Positions 1 through 9,359 of a stretch of 50,321 bases of DNA are shown here, piece by piece. Within the stretch, counting starts at the first letter, position 1. Every line of letters starts with the position of its first letter. The stretch lies in assembly GCF_035938995.1 (NCBI RefSeq), contig NZ_DASZGI010000151.1:1-50321 (forward strand), given 5' to 3'. A program made the translations under genes and the position numbers. The stretch is from DASZGI01 sp035938995. Its GTDB lineage: Bacteria; Actinomycetota; Actinomycetes; Streptomycetales; Catenulisporaceae. A model generated the notes under the pieces. The model was not told where the DNA came from and ran no database searches. It worked only from the letters and a program-made list of their open reading frames with translations.

Positions 1-1
1 A

Positions 2-166
2 GACGCGGACGGCTACGTCCACGTGTTCGTCGCCGTGGACTTCATGATGAATCAATGCATTGGTGAAGAGCTCCGCTACAACCGCGACAGCCACGTCCAC
101 GCCCCGTACGTCCACCTCGGCGTCACGCAGATACGCCGACACATCGCGTCGTACTTCTGCACATGA
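2..166 (+). CDS. 3' end of an unidentified gene (5' cut by window edge)
   Basis: An open frame enters from the left edge and ends at a TGA at 164-166, giving 54 residues. Nearly every codon ends in G or C as expected for real coding DNA of this organism. The peptide is rich in His, Tyr and Val (motifs YVHVFVAVDF and HVHAPYVHLGV) and has no hydrophobic helix. I do not recognise the family. It could also be part of the decayed stretch that follows. Confidence 0.45.
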   Translation, partial: DADGYVHVFVAVDFMMNQCIGEELRYNRDSHVHAPYVHLGVTQIRRHIASYFCT

Positions 167-416
167 GACCGGCCGGGCCGAATTCGACTTCTCAAATGAC
201 GACCCACTCTCTTGCTTGCTCCTCGGCGTAGCCAGACCCCTGGCCAAAATCAGCCGATTCGGATCGAGCGGACGGTTCACGCGTGGCCTCCCCTCTCGCT
301 AAGGGACCCCTCACAGCCATCGAAGCGATCATCCGGCTGGTAAGGGGGGATTACGATGGGTTCTTGTACCAGTGCACCGACGCCGAATCGTTCACGGCCA
401 GGCGGGATAATGGACT
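167..416. other. Non-coding or decayed stretch, 250 bp
   Basis: No frame here shows consistent actinobacterial codon use. The small open frames are interrupted or have poor third-position GC. With the two broken genes that follow, this looks like a decayed segment. No RNA gene or clear promoter is seen. Confidence 0.4.
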
Positions 417-764
417 GTGGTCAAGGAAGTGGAGCGCGTCTCGCAGCTCAAGGACGCTGGACCGCCGCTAGAGCGGATCTTCCTCGGCGCCGACCACATT
501 CAGGTGGAAGCGCCCCAGCGGCCAGGAGAGCGTGAGTATGTCGCGCTCGAAGACGGTGTCACGGGACAACAGCTCGTCACTCTGGCCCATTCGATGCAGC
601 TTACGGTCGACATGGAGTACATCCCCACAGAACATCGCCAACCTTTACGAGCAGGTCTCCACCCGGCAGTTCTCCATGGTCATCAACCGCACGTTTGACC
701 CGAAGACCAAGAAGATCACGAGCACGAACGCCGTGATGCTGCCGCTGCTGCATCAGGACTCGCA
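417..764 (+). pseudogene. Frameshifted remnant of an unidentified gene
   Basis: Frame 417 reads with good codon usage through motifs LERIFLGADHIQVEAP and TLAHSMQLTVDMEYIP, then loses sense near 625. The neighbouring frame continues plausibly from about 628 (NIANLYEQVSTRQFSMVINR, TFDPKTKKITSTNAVMLPLL), so a one-base shift near 625 best explains it. The combined product would be about 115 residues. The family is unknown. It abuts the broken phosphatase-like gene at 765, and the two probably formed one transcription unit. Confidence 0.45.
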
Positions 765-1235
765 ATGCGCGTATCGATCGCCACCCAGGCCGCGCGACCT
801 GACAGCGCGAATGGAGGACTACGCCGTCGCTAGCAGCAGGCTTGCTGTGCTCCTGGACGGTGCCACAGTCCCGCCAGGCACGGCATCGTGCCCTCATGAC
901 GCGCGCTGGTTCAGCAGGACACTCGGGGCCATGCTCTTCGCCGAACTCAGTGCCGAGCCACCCGTATGGATCGCTGAATGCGTCGCAAGGGCCACCGATG
1001 CTGTGGCAACGAGTCATTCCAAGACGTGTGAGATCGACGATCAGACGCAGCAGCCATCGTCGAACGCTATGGCCTGATGGACTGGCGATCAATGCTTGAC
1101 CTGATGGAGAACGACGGGCCGCAAGCGGTAATCCGAGCCATTTGCGAAGCCGAGAACTCGGACCCGGAAGCCGAGCGATGGCCGCGCGGCAAGGTTCACG
1201 ACGACGCGACCGCAGCTCTCTGCGCGCCCACGTAG
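765..1235 (+). pseudogene. Degenerate PP2C-like protein phosphatase gene
   Basis: The start ATG at 765 gives MRVSIATQAARPDSAN. One extra base near 811 then shifts to a frame reading EDYAVASSRLAVLLDGAT, which together form the N-terminal NED...DGA signature of PP2C-type phosphatases. That frame runs to about residue 85. After a second break (about 1010-1070), a third frame carries the C-terminal signature RWPRGKVHDDATAALC and stops at 1233-1235. The middle of the domain, containing the remaining metal ligands, is missing: the whole locus spans 471 bp where a PP2C domain needs about 700. The product is almost certainly inactive. Assignment rests on the two end motifs recalled from actinobacterial PP2C-like proteins. 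Confidence 0.6.
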
Positions 1236-1500
1236 TGGAGTCGGGGAACCGGTCGGAAGATAGCTCGAGCCGGGGCAGCGCTCCTGCGTGGGAGTTCTGA
1301 AAGAGTCAGTCAGCGGGCCGCCCGTACGAGAGAACGAACAGGTCAGCGGTCATCACCGTGTCGCACACTCCACGGCCAAGGCCCAGCAGCGGAAGGGCGC
1401 CAAACCCTGATGTGCGCAGGCGATTCGCTTCGGGAATGTCGGGCCGCCGCCCCGTTGCCCCGAGTTATTTAATTGACCGGCGCTGGCGTAACACGCTGTG

Positions 1501-2295
1501 ATGGCGTTCATGACCTCCATCGATGCCGACTCCTCCGAGCTGCCCGAACACGTCCGATCCAATCGTGCGCACTGGGACGCGATGGCTGATCGGTGGGTGG
1601 CGGCCGGCGAACGGTCGTGGGCGCACAATGAGCCGTCATGGGGCGTTTTCCACGTCTCGCAGAGTGAAGTTCCGCTCCTGCCGGACGACGTCGACGGTCT
1701 CGACGTCATCGAGCTCGGCTGCGGGACCGCGTACGTCAGCGCATGGTTAGCCCGGCGCGGTGCCAGGCCGGTAGGGATCGACAACTCCGCGGCCCAGCTG
1801 GCGACGGCTCGGCGATTGCAGGCGGAGCACGGCCTCGAGTTCCCGCTGCTGCACGGCAATGCTGAGCACGTGCCGTATCCGGACGCGTCGTTCGATCTGG
1901 CTGTGAGCGAGTACGGTGCGGCTATCTGGTGCGATCCCGATGTGTGGATCCCGGAGGCAGCGCGACTGCTGCGGCCCGGCGGGCGCCTGGCGTTCCTGTG
2001 CAACAGCGTGGTCTCGATGCTCTGCGCGCCGGACGACGAAAACGACCCGCCGACCGAGCGGATGCTGCGCCCCCAGCGGGGCATGCATCGAATCGCCTGG
2101 CCAGAGGGCGCCGTGGAATTCCACCTCGGCCACAGCGACATGATCCGGCTGTTGCACGCCAGCGGCTTTGAGGTCGAGGACATGATCGAGATCTTCGCTC
2201 CGGACGACGCGCCTGACTCTGCCTTCGCATACGCTCCCGCGGGATGGTCCAGGCAGTGGCCGATCGAAGAGGTCTGGAAGGCACGACGCGTCTGA
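1501..2295 (+). CDS. Class I SAM-dependent methyltransferase
   Basis: The 264-residue protein has a Rossmann-type methyltransferase core. Motif I is VIELGCGTAYVSAWLA (about residues 69-84), followed by the acidic end of strand 2 (GIDNSA), motif II PYPDASFDLAV and post-motif LLRPGGRLAFLCNS. This layout matches the Methyltransf_11/UbiE-like group that methylates small molecules. The substrate cannot be told. GTG 1498, ATG 1501 and ATG 1510 are all possible starts, and none has a strong Shine-Dalgarno. The gene stands alone and converges on an ICMT-like gene across a hairpin at 2320-2382. Confidence 0.8.
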   Translation: MAFMTSIDADSSELPEHVRSNRAHWDAMADRWVAAGERSWAHNEPSWGVFHVSQSEVPLLPDDVDGLDVIELGCGTAYVSAWLARRGARPVGIDNSAAQLATARRLQAEHGLEFPLLHGNAEHVPYPDASFDLAVSEYGAAIWCDPDVWIPEAARLLRPGGRLAFLCNSVVSMLCAPDDENDPPTERMLRPQRGMHRIAWPEGAVEFHLGHSDMIRLLHASGFEVEDMIEIFAPDDAPDSAFAYAPAGWSRQWPIEEVWKARRV

Positions 2296-2319
2296 TCGAC
2301 CCGCGCCATACGTCGGGAG

Positions 2320-2382
2320 CCCTGAATCCACGAATGCCGAGTGCATGAGCGCATGAATGATTCGGCATTCACGGATTCGGGG
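2320..2382. terminator. Bidirectional hairpin terminator between convergent genes
   Basis: Two 21-nt arms (2320-2340 and 2362-2382) are inverted repeats matching at 18 of 21 positions. The three mismatches can form G-U pairs on one strand. The loop is 21 nt. On the + strand a T-rich run (tctttcgtt) follows. It lies between convergent stops at 2295 and 2395 and can serve both genes. Confidence 0.7.
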
Positions 2383-2394
2383 TCTTTCGTTGCG

Positions 2395-2937
2395 TCAACC
2401 GAGGCGTTCGACGTCGCAGCTGACGGGCGAGCCCTGCTCGCTGGGCGTCCATGGGCGCAATCGGGGCAGCCAGGCATGCACGGCCCGCCGGTACGTCTGG
2501 TACTCGGCTCCGAACTTGCGGCACAGGATGGGCTCCTCGTAGAAGCGCACCGCTGCTGCGCCGATGATCCAGGCGATCACGGTGTACCTCAGCATGCCAA
2601 GCGAGCCGGTCAGCAGTGTCTGCCCGATCAGGATGATTAGGAAGCCCACATAGATGGGGTTGCGCACGTAGCGGTAGAACCCGTCTACCACGAGGCGCGG
2701 CGGCGACGCGACCGGTACGGGCGTGCCGCCCGCCTTGAAGAACTCGACGAACGACTGCACCACTGGGACCAGGCCCGCGCAGATCAGAAGCACGCCCACC
2801 GCCCTCGCGATGTTCCAGTAGGGCAGCGGTTGGTGAAAATGCCAGTCGCCGCTGAGGTATGGGATCAGGCACCCGAACGTGCCGCCCATCAGCACGAACC
2901 ACGTCACGCTGGTGGCCGCCGTTGCTGGCTTGCGCAT
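2395..2937 (-). CDS. Isoprenylcysteine carboxyl methyltransferase-like membrane protein
   Basis: This 180-residue protein has about four or five membrane helices and a C-terminal core typical of the ICMT/PEMT membrane methyltransferases: RYVRNPIYVGFLI, then EEPILCRKFGAEYQTY. The conserved R-NP-Y and E-Y-Y residues form the SAM site in that family. Bacterial members methylate mostly unknown lipids or small molecules. The ATG at 2937 has a good Shine-Dalgarno (gaggagagg) and is preferred over an upstream in-frame start at 2967. It converges on the SAM methyltransferase gene. Confidence 0.8.
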   Translation of the reverse strand: MRKPATAATSVTWFVLMGGTFGCLIPYLSGDWHFHQPLPYWNIARAVGVLLICAGLVPVVQSFVEFFKAGGTPVPVASPPRLVVDGFYRYVRNPIYVGFLIILIGQTLLTGSLGMLRYTVIAWIIGAAAVRFYEEPILCRKFGAEYQTYRRAVHAWLPRLRPWTPSEQGSPVSCDVERLG

Positions 2938-3104
2938 GAACCTCTCCTCACCCGTTTGGCCGCTCACCCGCGACGGTCCAGGCTGCCGCGCCGCAGCCGG
3001 GACCGGCCCGTCGGGAGCGCTGGTGGTGGGCTTGGCGGCTAGCTCTGTCTCTCTGCTTATGTCTGCCTCTGCGTTTCGCCGCGTTATGGCTTCGACCAGT
3101 ATGA

Positions 3105-3128
3105 AGCGACGCTACCTGTAGTGTCGCT
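3105..3128. promoter_or_regulatory. Imperfect palindrome upstream of the padR gene
   Basis: The 24-bp dyad has 12-bp half-sites agcgacgctacc and tgtagtgtcgct, which match at 10 of 12 positions. It sits 30-54 bp before the PadR start codon, as expected of an autoregulatory operator. PadR binding is inferred. Confidence 0.45.
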
Positions 3129-3158
3129 ATCTATGACTCGAGAGTAGCATGGCTACAC

Positions 3159-3500
3159 ATGAGGGCGGAGACGTTGAAGGGTCATCTGGACGGAATCCTG
3201 CTCGCGGTGCTGGAGACCGGCCCACGGCACGGCTACGCGATCATGGAGGCGCTGCGGGTGCGCAGCGATGGCCAGGTCGACCTGCCGACCGGCACGGTGT
3301 ATCCGGCCTTGCACCGACTCGAACGCGCGGGCCTGATCGAGGCGAACTGGTCGGAGGCTAGCGGCCGACGCCGCCGTGTCTACCAGCTCACCCCGGCGGG
3401 TCATCGGGCACTGGACACCGAACGCAGTTCCTGGCGCGACTTCTCCGCGGCGGTCTCCGCCCTGCTTCAGCCAGCAGCGCCAGCGGTGAGTCCGTCGTGA
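3159..3500 (+). CDS. PadR family transcriptional regulator
   Basis: A 113-residue winged-helix protein. The first line MRAETLKGHLDGILLAVLE, then GPRHGYAIMEAL, LPTGTVYPALHRLERAGLI and the wing GRRRRVYQLTPAGHRAL are the standard PadR N-terminal domain. The C-terminal dimerisation helix is short. No Shine-Dalgarno precedes the ATG, so the message may be leaderless. The stop overlaps the start of the next gene (GTGA), so the two are translationally coupled. PadR regulators paired with a membrane protein usually repress their own operon. Confidence 0.9.
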   Translation: MRAETLKGHLDGILLAVLETGPRHGYAIMEALRVRSDGQVDLPTGTVYPALHRLERAGLIEANWSEASGRRRRVYQLTPAGHRALDTERSSWRDFSAAVSALLQPAAPAVSPS

Positions 3501-4204
3501 CCAAGCCGGCGGAAGCCCTCCCGCCCGCAGTGGAGGACTATCTAGCCGAGGTCACGGCGAGGTTGCCCGGCTCAGCCAGGGTCCATGCCGACATCGTGGC
3601 CGAACTGCGAGCCGGACTCCTTGACGCCACGGACAGCCACCAGTGCGCCGGACTGTCGCCAGCCGAAGCCGCGCAGGCAGCGGTCCTCGAGTTCGGCGAT
3701 CCCGGTGAGATCGCCGACGGCTTCAAGGGTGAGATCGCGGCGAGCCACGCACGCCGCGTGGCGTTCGCCCTGCTGCTGACTGGGCCCTTGGTCGGCTCGC
3801 TGTGGATCGTTTCCGCAGCGACAAGTCACCTCGCCATCCGCCTCGCGGCGCTCTGGCAGTGGTCGGCGACGACGGCTGGGATCGGCGTTGGGATCCACCT
3901 GGTCGCCGTCGCCGCCATGGTCACCGCCTGGGCTGCCTTGCTCGGCATCGCCGTCACTGGCCGACTGACCCGCTGGCTTCCCGCGAAGCCAAGCCGCGCC
4001 CCGATCGCCGCAGCCGTTGCCGGATACGGGGCGGTCGGCGCAGACGCGCTCGGCCTCGTACTGCTCGCCGCCGAGTTGACCCTCGCCCCGGGGCGGCTCT
4101 CCCCGCTCCCAGTCGCTGCGGCCGCCGTCGCGAGCCTGGTCCGCCTACTGCTCGCCAGCCGCGCCGCGCATCGCTGCCTGGCCCTGCGCGCGAGTCTGGC
4201 CTGA
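3497..4204 (+). CDS. HAAS-domain membrane protein, PadR partner
   Basis: The 235-residue product begins with a soluble domain of about 85 residues (VEDYLAEVTARLPG, then HADIVAELRAGLLDA and AVLEFGDPGEIADGF). This is the HAAS/permease-prefix type found next to PadR regulators. About four or five membrane helices follow (LLLTGPLVGSLWIVSA and later segments). HAAS proteins act with the PadR partner in signal-responsive membrane regulation, but the ligand is not known. The GTG start overlaps the padR stop by 4 nt. Confidence 0.75.
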   Translation: MTKPAEALPPAVEDYLAEVTARLPGSARVHADIVAELRAGLLDATDSHQCAGLSPAEAAQAAVLEFGDPGEIADGFKGEIAASHARRVAFALLLTGPLVGSLWIVSAATSHLAIRLAALWQWSATTAGIGVGIHLVAVAAMVTAWAALLGIAVTGRLTRWLPAKPSRAPIAAAVAGYGAVGADALGLVLLAAELTLAPGRLSPLPVAAAAVASLVRLLLASRAAHRCLALRASLA

Positions 4205-4224
4205 ACCAGTCGACTGCTCCGCAG

Positions 4225-5310
4225 TTACGTGGTCGTTTCGACGTCGACGCGAGGCAGTGGGGGTGTCCCAGCGCCGGGAGCCGCCGCAGCGAGGCGAGGA
4301 GGCGACTGGCGCGTCGCCGCGGAGCGGAGGGCGGGCGGGTCGGCCTCAGTAACGGTGAACGCCGGGCTAGCCGCAGGCGGAGGCGAAGCGTCAACAGGCG
4401 CGGAGGGGACGGCGTGCCGGCGTGAGCGGGCCTGGGCGAACGAGTCGTAGGTGAGCAGGGCGAGCGCGATCCAGACGATGGCGAAGCCTGCCCATTCTGA
4501 GTTGGGGACCGTCTCGTGGGCGATGAAGACGCCGCAGGAGAGCTGGAGGACCGGGGCGAGGAATTGCAGCAGGCCCATGGTGGACAGGGGGAGGCGGTTC
4601 GCTGCCGCGGTGAAGCAGATCAGGGGGACTGCGGTGACTACGCCGGCGAGGGCCAGGAGCGTGGTGACCGTCCAGTGCACGTGGCCGAATGCGGCTGTGT
4701 GGCTCGTTTGGAGGAAGCTGAGATAGGCGAGCGCGGGCAGGAACTGGAACGCCGTCTCTACTGCCATGGACTCGACTGCGGGCACGCCGACCAGCTTCTT
4801 GAACAGGCCGTAGGAGCCGAAGGATGCCGCGAGCGTCAACGCGATCCAGGGGACGTGGCCGTAACCGATGACGAGTTCCACGATCGCGGCCCCGCCGATG
4901 GCGACCGCGAGCCACTGGGTCGGCCGCAGCCGCTCGCGCAGGATCACGACGCCGAACATCACCGTCACGAGCGGGTTGATGAAGTAGCCCAGGGACGTCT
5001 CGACCACCTCGTGCTGATTGACGCCCCAGATGTACACGCCCCAGTTCACCGAGACGACTATTGCCGCGGCGGCGAGCAGCAGGAGCTTGCGCGGGCTGCG
5101 GCGCACCTCGGCGGTCCACGCCCAGTTGCGCCGCAGGGTGAGCAGGAACGCGACCACGGCGAGGGACCAGACCATCCGGTTCGCCAGGATCTCGATGGCG
5201 CTCGCCGGCTTGAGCAGCGGCCAGTACAGCGGGAACAGGCCCCACATGCCATAGGCCGCGATGCCGAATATGAGCCCCTTACGCTGTTCGGCCGCGCTCC
5301 CTGGTGTCAT
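4225..5310 (-). CDS. rarD: EamA-type permease, RarD family
   Basis: A 361-residue protein with ten membrane helices. The RarD hallmarks are visible: GLIFGIAAYGMWGLFPLYWP, the EILANRMVWSL segment and NWGVYIWGVNQHEVVETSLGYFINPL, followed by a second EamA half. RarD proteins are drug/metabolite-superfamily permeases whose substrate is mostly unproven. A 45-50 residue Pro/Ala-rich cytoplasmic tail follows the last helix and is unusual for the family. The gene is convergent with the HAAS gene (20 bp apart). Confidence 0.88.
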   Translation of the reverse strand: MTPGSAAEQRKGLIFGIAAYGMWGLFPLYWPLLKPASAIEILANRMVWSLAVVAFLLTLRRNWAWTAEVRRSPRKLLLLAAAAIVVSVNWGVYIWGVNQHEVVETSLGYFINPLVTVMFGVVILRERLRPTQWLAVAIGGAAIVELVIGYGHVPWIALTLAASFGSYGLFKKLVGVPAVESMAVETAFQFLPALAYLSFLQTSHTAAFGHVHWTVTTLLALAGVVTAVPLICFTAAANRLPLSTMGLLQFLAPVLQLSCGVFIAHETVPNSEWAGFAIVWIALALLTYDSFAQARSRRHAVPSAPVDASPPPAASPAFTVTEADPPALRSAATRQSPPRLAAAAPGAGTPPLPRVDVETTT

Positions 5311-5401
5311 GGGTGCAAGGTTACAGTGCTACTTACAACGTGGCTCGCGGGATTTGGTCGTGGCGTTGGGGTGGGTGGGATGAGACGGGGTGTCGGGTGG
5401 G

Positions 5402-7858
5402 TCAGGAGTCTTCTTCGTCGGGCTCGCCGTCACGGGGGAGCAGCATGTAGGAGGGATTGGACATGGCGAGGTAGCCCTCCATCTCGCCGACCATCCCCTC
5501 GACCCGCATCCTCGCGCCCGGCTCGATCCCCGGGATGGTGCGGCGCCCGAGGAAGACCAGGGTGATGCCGCCGGTCTCGTCGTAGAGCTCCGCTTCGAGG
5601 GCCGGCGAGCCGGAGACCGGGCCGACGTATACCGAGCGGATCCGGCCTTCGAGAGTCGCCCGGTTGCGCCAGCGCACCGCGTTGATCGGGATCGGCGCAC
5701 CGGGCTGGCTGGGCGCAGCGCCGTTGTCGGGCTCGCACTCCAGCAGCATCTTCTTCGTGGCGCGTATCGGGCGGGTCCGCGGGTCCGCGGTCCCGACGCC
5801 GTTGCCGACCGCGTCGCTCTTCGGGGTCCGGCTGCGTTCGCGCCGGGCCGCCTCGAGTTCCTCGATCGCCTCGGCCACGTCGAAGGGCACGATCATGGCC
5901 GCGACGTGCGGCAGCTTGGAGACCGCGCCCGCGATCGCGTCGGCCGTGCGGTCGTGCAGCAGGCGGCTGGTCGCGTGGAAGGAGCGGCGCGGCAGCAGGA
6001 TGGTGACCTCGGAGTCGCTCTCCTCCGAGGTGCGCGCGGCCAACTCCACCGCGGCCCGGCGCAGCCTTCGGTCCGGTACCTCGATGATCTCCAGGGGCAC
6101 GTCGGCGGCGACGGACTTGTCCCAGCCCTTGCGCAGGAGCTCGGCGTGCTTGGAGTCGATCATGAAGTGGACGGCGCGCAGGTCGACCGGGCGCAGCGAC
6201 CGGGCGTAGCGCAGGGCTTTGATGACGGCCAGGTCGACCGAGTCGACCAGGACCAGGACGGTGTTGCGGGTCAGCGTGGGGAGTGAGGCGGAGGCCGGGG
6301 CCTGCGCGAGTGCGGCCGCCTCGCGCCGGTACCGCTCGTTCAGCTTGATCAGCGCGAAGACGCCGATCGGGAAGACCACCACGACCATCCACGCGCCCTC
6401 GGTGAACTTCACCGTCGCGAAGATCAGCACCACGGCGGCGGACAGCACGCACGCGGAGCCGTTGATCAATAGCTTGATCGTGCGGCCCTTCTCGTTGCGC
6501 AGCTTGTGGTACTTGAACAGGCCCGCCGCGGCCATGGTGAAACCGGTGAACACGCCGATCGCGTACAGCGACACCAGTCGGGTCAGGTTGCCCTGCAGGC
6601 CGACGAGCAGCGCCAGCGAGACGGCGGCCAGGATGATGATGCCGTTGGAGAAGGCCAGCCGGTGTCCGCGGTGCATCAGCTGCCGCGGCAGGAAGGAGTC
6701 CTCGGCCACGAACGAGGCCAGGAACGGGAAGCCGTTGAACGAGGTGTTGCCGCCGGTGTAGAGGATCAGCGCGGTGGCCAGCTGAACGATCGTCAGCATG
6801 GCCGTGCCGAACCAGTTGTGACCCCAGGTCAGGCTGGCGATCTGGGCGAGGACGGAAGGGCTGCCGCTCGAGTATGGCGTGGTCTGCGCGTGCCAGGCCA
6901 GGATCGAGATGCCGAGGACCAGCGTGCCCAGCATCACCGACATGTAGAGCATCGCCTTGCGCGCATTGGCCCCGGTCGGCTTGCGGAAAATGGACACGCC
7001 GTTGGAGATGGCCTCGAGACCGGTGAGCGAGGAGCCGCCGTTCGCGAACGCCTTGAGTAACCCGAGGATCGCGGCGAAGGCGAGCAGGGTCTGGGTGTCG
7101 TGGCCGAGTTGTAGCACGCCGAGGTTCTGCTGGTGCAGGTTGTTCGCCTTGGGCAGGTCGCCGAGCGCGAACTTGACCAGCCCGGCCACTACGGTCAGGC
7201 CGATCATGACGACGTAGAAGTACATCGGGATCGCGAAGGAGCGCCCGGCTTCCCTGATGCCGCGCAGGTTGCCGTAGCACAGCAGGCAGATCATGAGCAC
7301 CGAGATCCACAGGCTCCAGCCGGTGATGTCGACGTTGAACGTCAGCTGGAGCCAGGAGGAGACCGCGATGGTTCCCGCGGTGATCTGCACCGCGACCGTC
7401 ACTATGTAGTCGATCAGCAGCGCGACTGCGGCGACCTGGGCGATGTTGACGCCGAAGTTCTCGCGGGCGACGACGTAGGAGCCGCCGGCCCTGGTGTAGA
7501 CGCTCACCACGTCGCGGTAGCACAGCGTCAGCACGACCAGCAGGAAGAGGATGACGCCGGTGATCGGCATGACGAGGGCGAAGCCCGCGGCGCCGAAGAC
7601 CGGCAGCAGCTGCGTGAGCATCTGCTCGGTGCCGTATGCGGAGGAGGACACGCAGTCCGGAGCCAGCACGCCCAGCGCGATCGGACGGGAGAGCTTCTCG
7701 GCGTGGAGCTGGTCGTTGACGAGGGGTTTGCCGAGCATGGCGCGTTTGAAGCGGTAGCCCGCGCTCTCCGGCACCTGCACCTTGGCCGAGAGTGCCGGCG
7801 GCGGTGGTGTAGGCGTTCCCTCGGCCGCTTGCGTCGCCCCCGTGGTCGAGGTGGTCAT
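5402..7858 (-). CDS. APC-superfamily (KimA-like) permease fused to a C-terminal OB-fold domain
   Basis: The 818-residue protein begins with an APC amino-acid/polyamine permease core of about 12 helices (residues about 40-530; motifs APDCVSSSAYGTEQ and TRAGGSYVVARENFG). This resembles the KimA/YdaO potassium-uptake group. A universal-stress-like cytoplasmic domain follows (about 540-700; NTVLVLVDSVDLAVIKALRYA). The last 95 residues match OB-fold nucleic-acid-binding proteins (GRIRSVYVGPVSGSPALEAE, LVFLGRRTIPGIEPGARM). Elsewhere in actinobacteria I recall that OB-fold protein as a separate gene near Trk/APC transporter genes, so this is probably a fusion. Start ATG 7858 is preferred over the upstream in-frame start at 7933. 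Potassium as substrate is inferred. Confidence 0.8.
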   Translation of the reverse strand: MTTSTTGATQAAEGTPTPPPPALSAKVQVPESAGYRFKRAMLGKPLVNDQLHAEKLSRPIALGVLAPDCVSSSAYGTEQMLTQLLPVFGAAGFALVMPITGVILFLLVVLTLCYRDVVSVYTRAGGSYVVARENFGVNIAQVAAVALLIDYIVTVAVQITAGTIAVSSWLQLTFNVDITGWSLWISVLMICLLCYGNLRGIREAGRSFAIPMYFYVVMIGLTVVAGLVKFALGDLPKANNLHQQNLGVLQLGHDTQTLLAFAAILGLLKAFANGGSSLTGLEAISNGVSIFRKPTGANARKAMLYMSVMLGTLVLGISILAWHAQTTPYSSGSPSVLAQIASLTWGHNWFGTAMLTIVQLATALILYTGGNTSFNGFPFLASFVAEDSFLPRQLMHRGHRLAFSNGIIILAAVSLALLVGLQGNLTRLVSLYAIGVFTGFTMAAAGLFKYHKLRNEKGRTIKLLINGSACVLSAAVVLIFATVKFTEGAWMVVVVFPIGVFALIKLNERYRREAAALAQAPASASLPTLTRNTVLVLVDSVDLAVIKALRYARSLRPVDLRAVHFMIDSKHAELLRKGWDKSVAADVPLEIIEVPDRRLRRAAVELAARTSEESDSEVTILLPRRSFHATSRLLHDRTADAIAGAVSKLPHVAAMIVPFDVAEAIEELEAARRERSRTPKSDAVGNGVGTADPRTRPIRATKKMLLECEPDNGAAPSQPGAPIPINAVRWRNRATLEGRIRSVYVGPVSGSPALEAELYDETGGITLVFLGRRTIPGIEPGARMRVEGMVGEMEGYLAMSNPSYMLLPRDGEPDEEDS

Positions 7859-7931
7859 CTGGTTCCGTCCGTCCAAGGCGTTGCGCGTCCCCCGGTTGGG
7901 CGCACGCAGGCATACATGCCCACACCAAGGC

Positions 7932-7977
7932 ACTGTCCTACCACCACGATGAGGCGTTTATCCATTTGTAGGACAGT
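7932..7977. promoter_or_regulatory. Perfect 10-bp inverted repeat upstream of the APC permease
   Basis: The arms actgtcctac (7932-7941) and gtaggacagt (7968-7977) are exact inverted repeats, 26 bp apart and 74-119 bp upstream of the start codon at 7858. This could be two half-sites for a dimeric regulator or the base of a leader RNA structure. No known consensus was recognised. Confidence 0.45.
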
Positions 7978-8156
7978 TATGTGCATTACACGAACGTAAG
8001 AATGCCGCGAGAAAAGCTGAGCCTAGCTCACTAGGGATGGTGACCTGGGAAGAAAGTGGGGAGTGCGGTGGGGATCGGGGGTTTGGGGCGGTTGAGGAGG
8101 CGGCTGGTGGCCGCGATCTATACGGGTTAAACGGCGGATGATCGGCTACGACGCGG

Positions 8157-8190
8157 CGGCGTCCCGGTGCGGATTGGCACCAGGACGCCG
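8157..8190 (-). terminator. Hairpin terminator of the kor operon
   Basis: Outer 8-bp stem cggcgtcc/ggacgccg (8157-8164 and 8183-8190), a single mismatched base on each side, then an inner 5-bp stem ggtgc/gcacc with a 6-nt loop. It starts 24 bp downstream of the korB stop codon (transcription leftward). No long U tract follows, which is common for actinobacterial terminators. Confidence 0.65.
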
Positions 8191-8213
8191 ATGAGGTGGT
8201 CAGGCGCGGCGGC

Positions 8214-9351
<1,138 letters not shown>

Positions 9352-9359
<8 letters not shown>

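Larger units (their letters stand above)
7859..8213. other. Intergenic region holding promoter of the APC gene and kor terminator
   Basis: 355 bp between the APC permease start and the korB stop. It contains a widely spaced inverted repeat at 7932-7977 and a hairpin at 8157-8190, listed separately. The centre (7980-8150) shows no gene. I looked for a c-di-AMP riboswitch upstream of the permease and could not recognise one. Confidence 0.6.

Noticed and set aside
7859..8150. A c-di-AMP (ydaO-type) riboswitch upstream of the APC permease
   Set aside because: I could not find the conserved pseudo-symmetric core; only a simple inverted repeat is visible.
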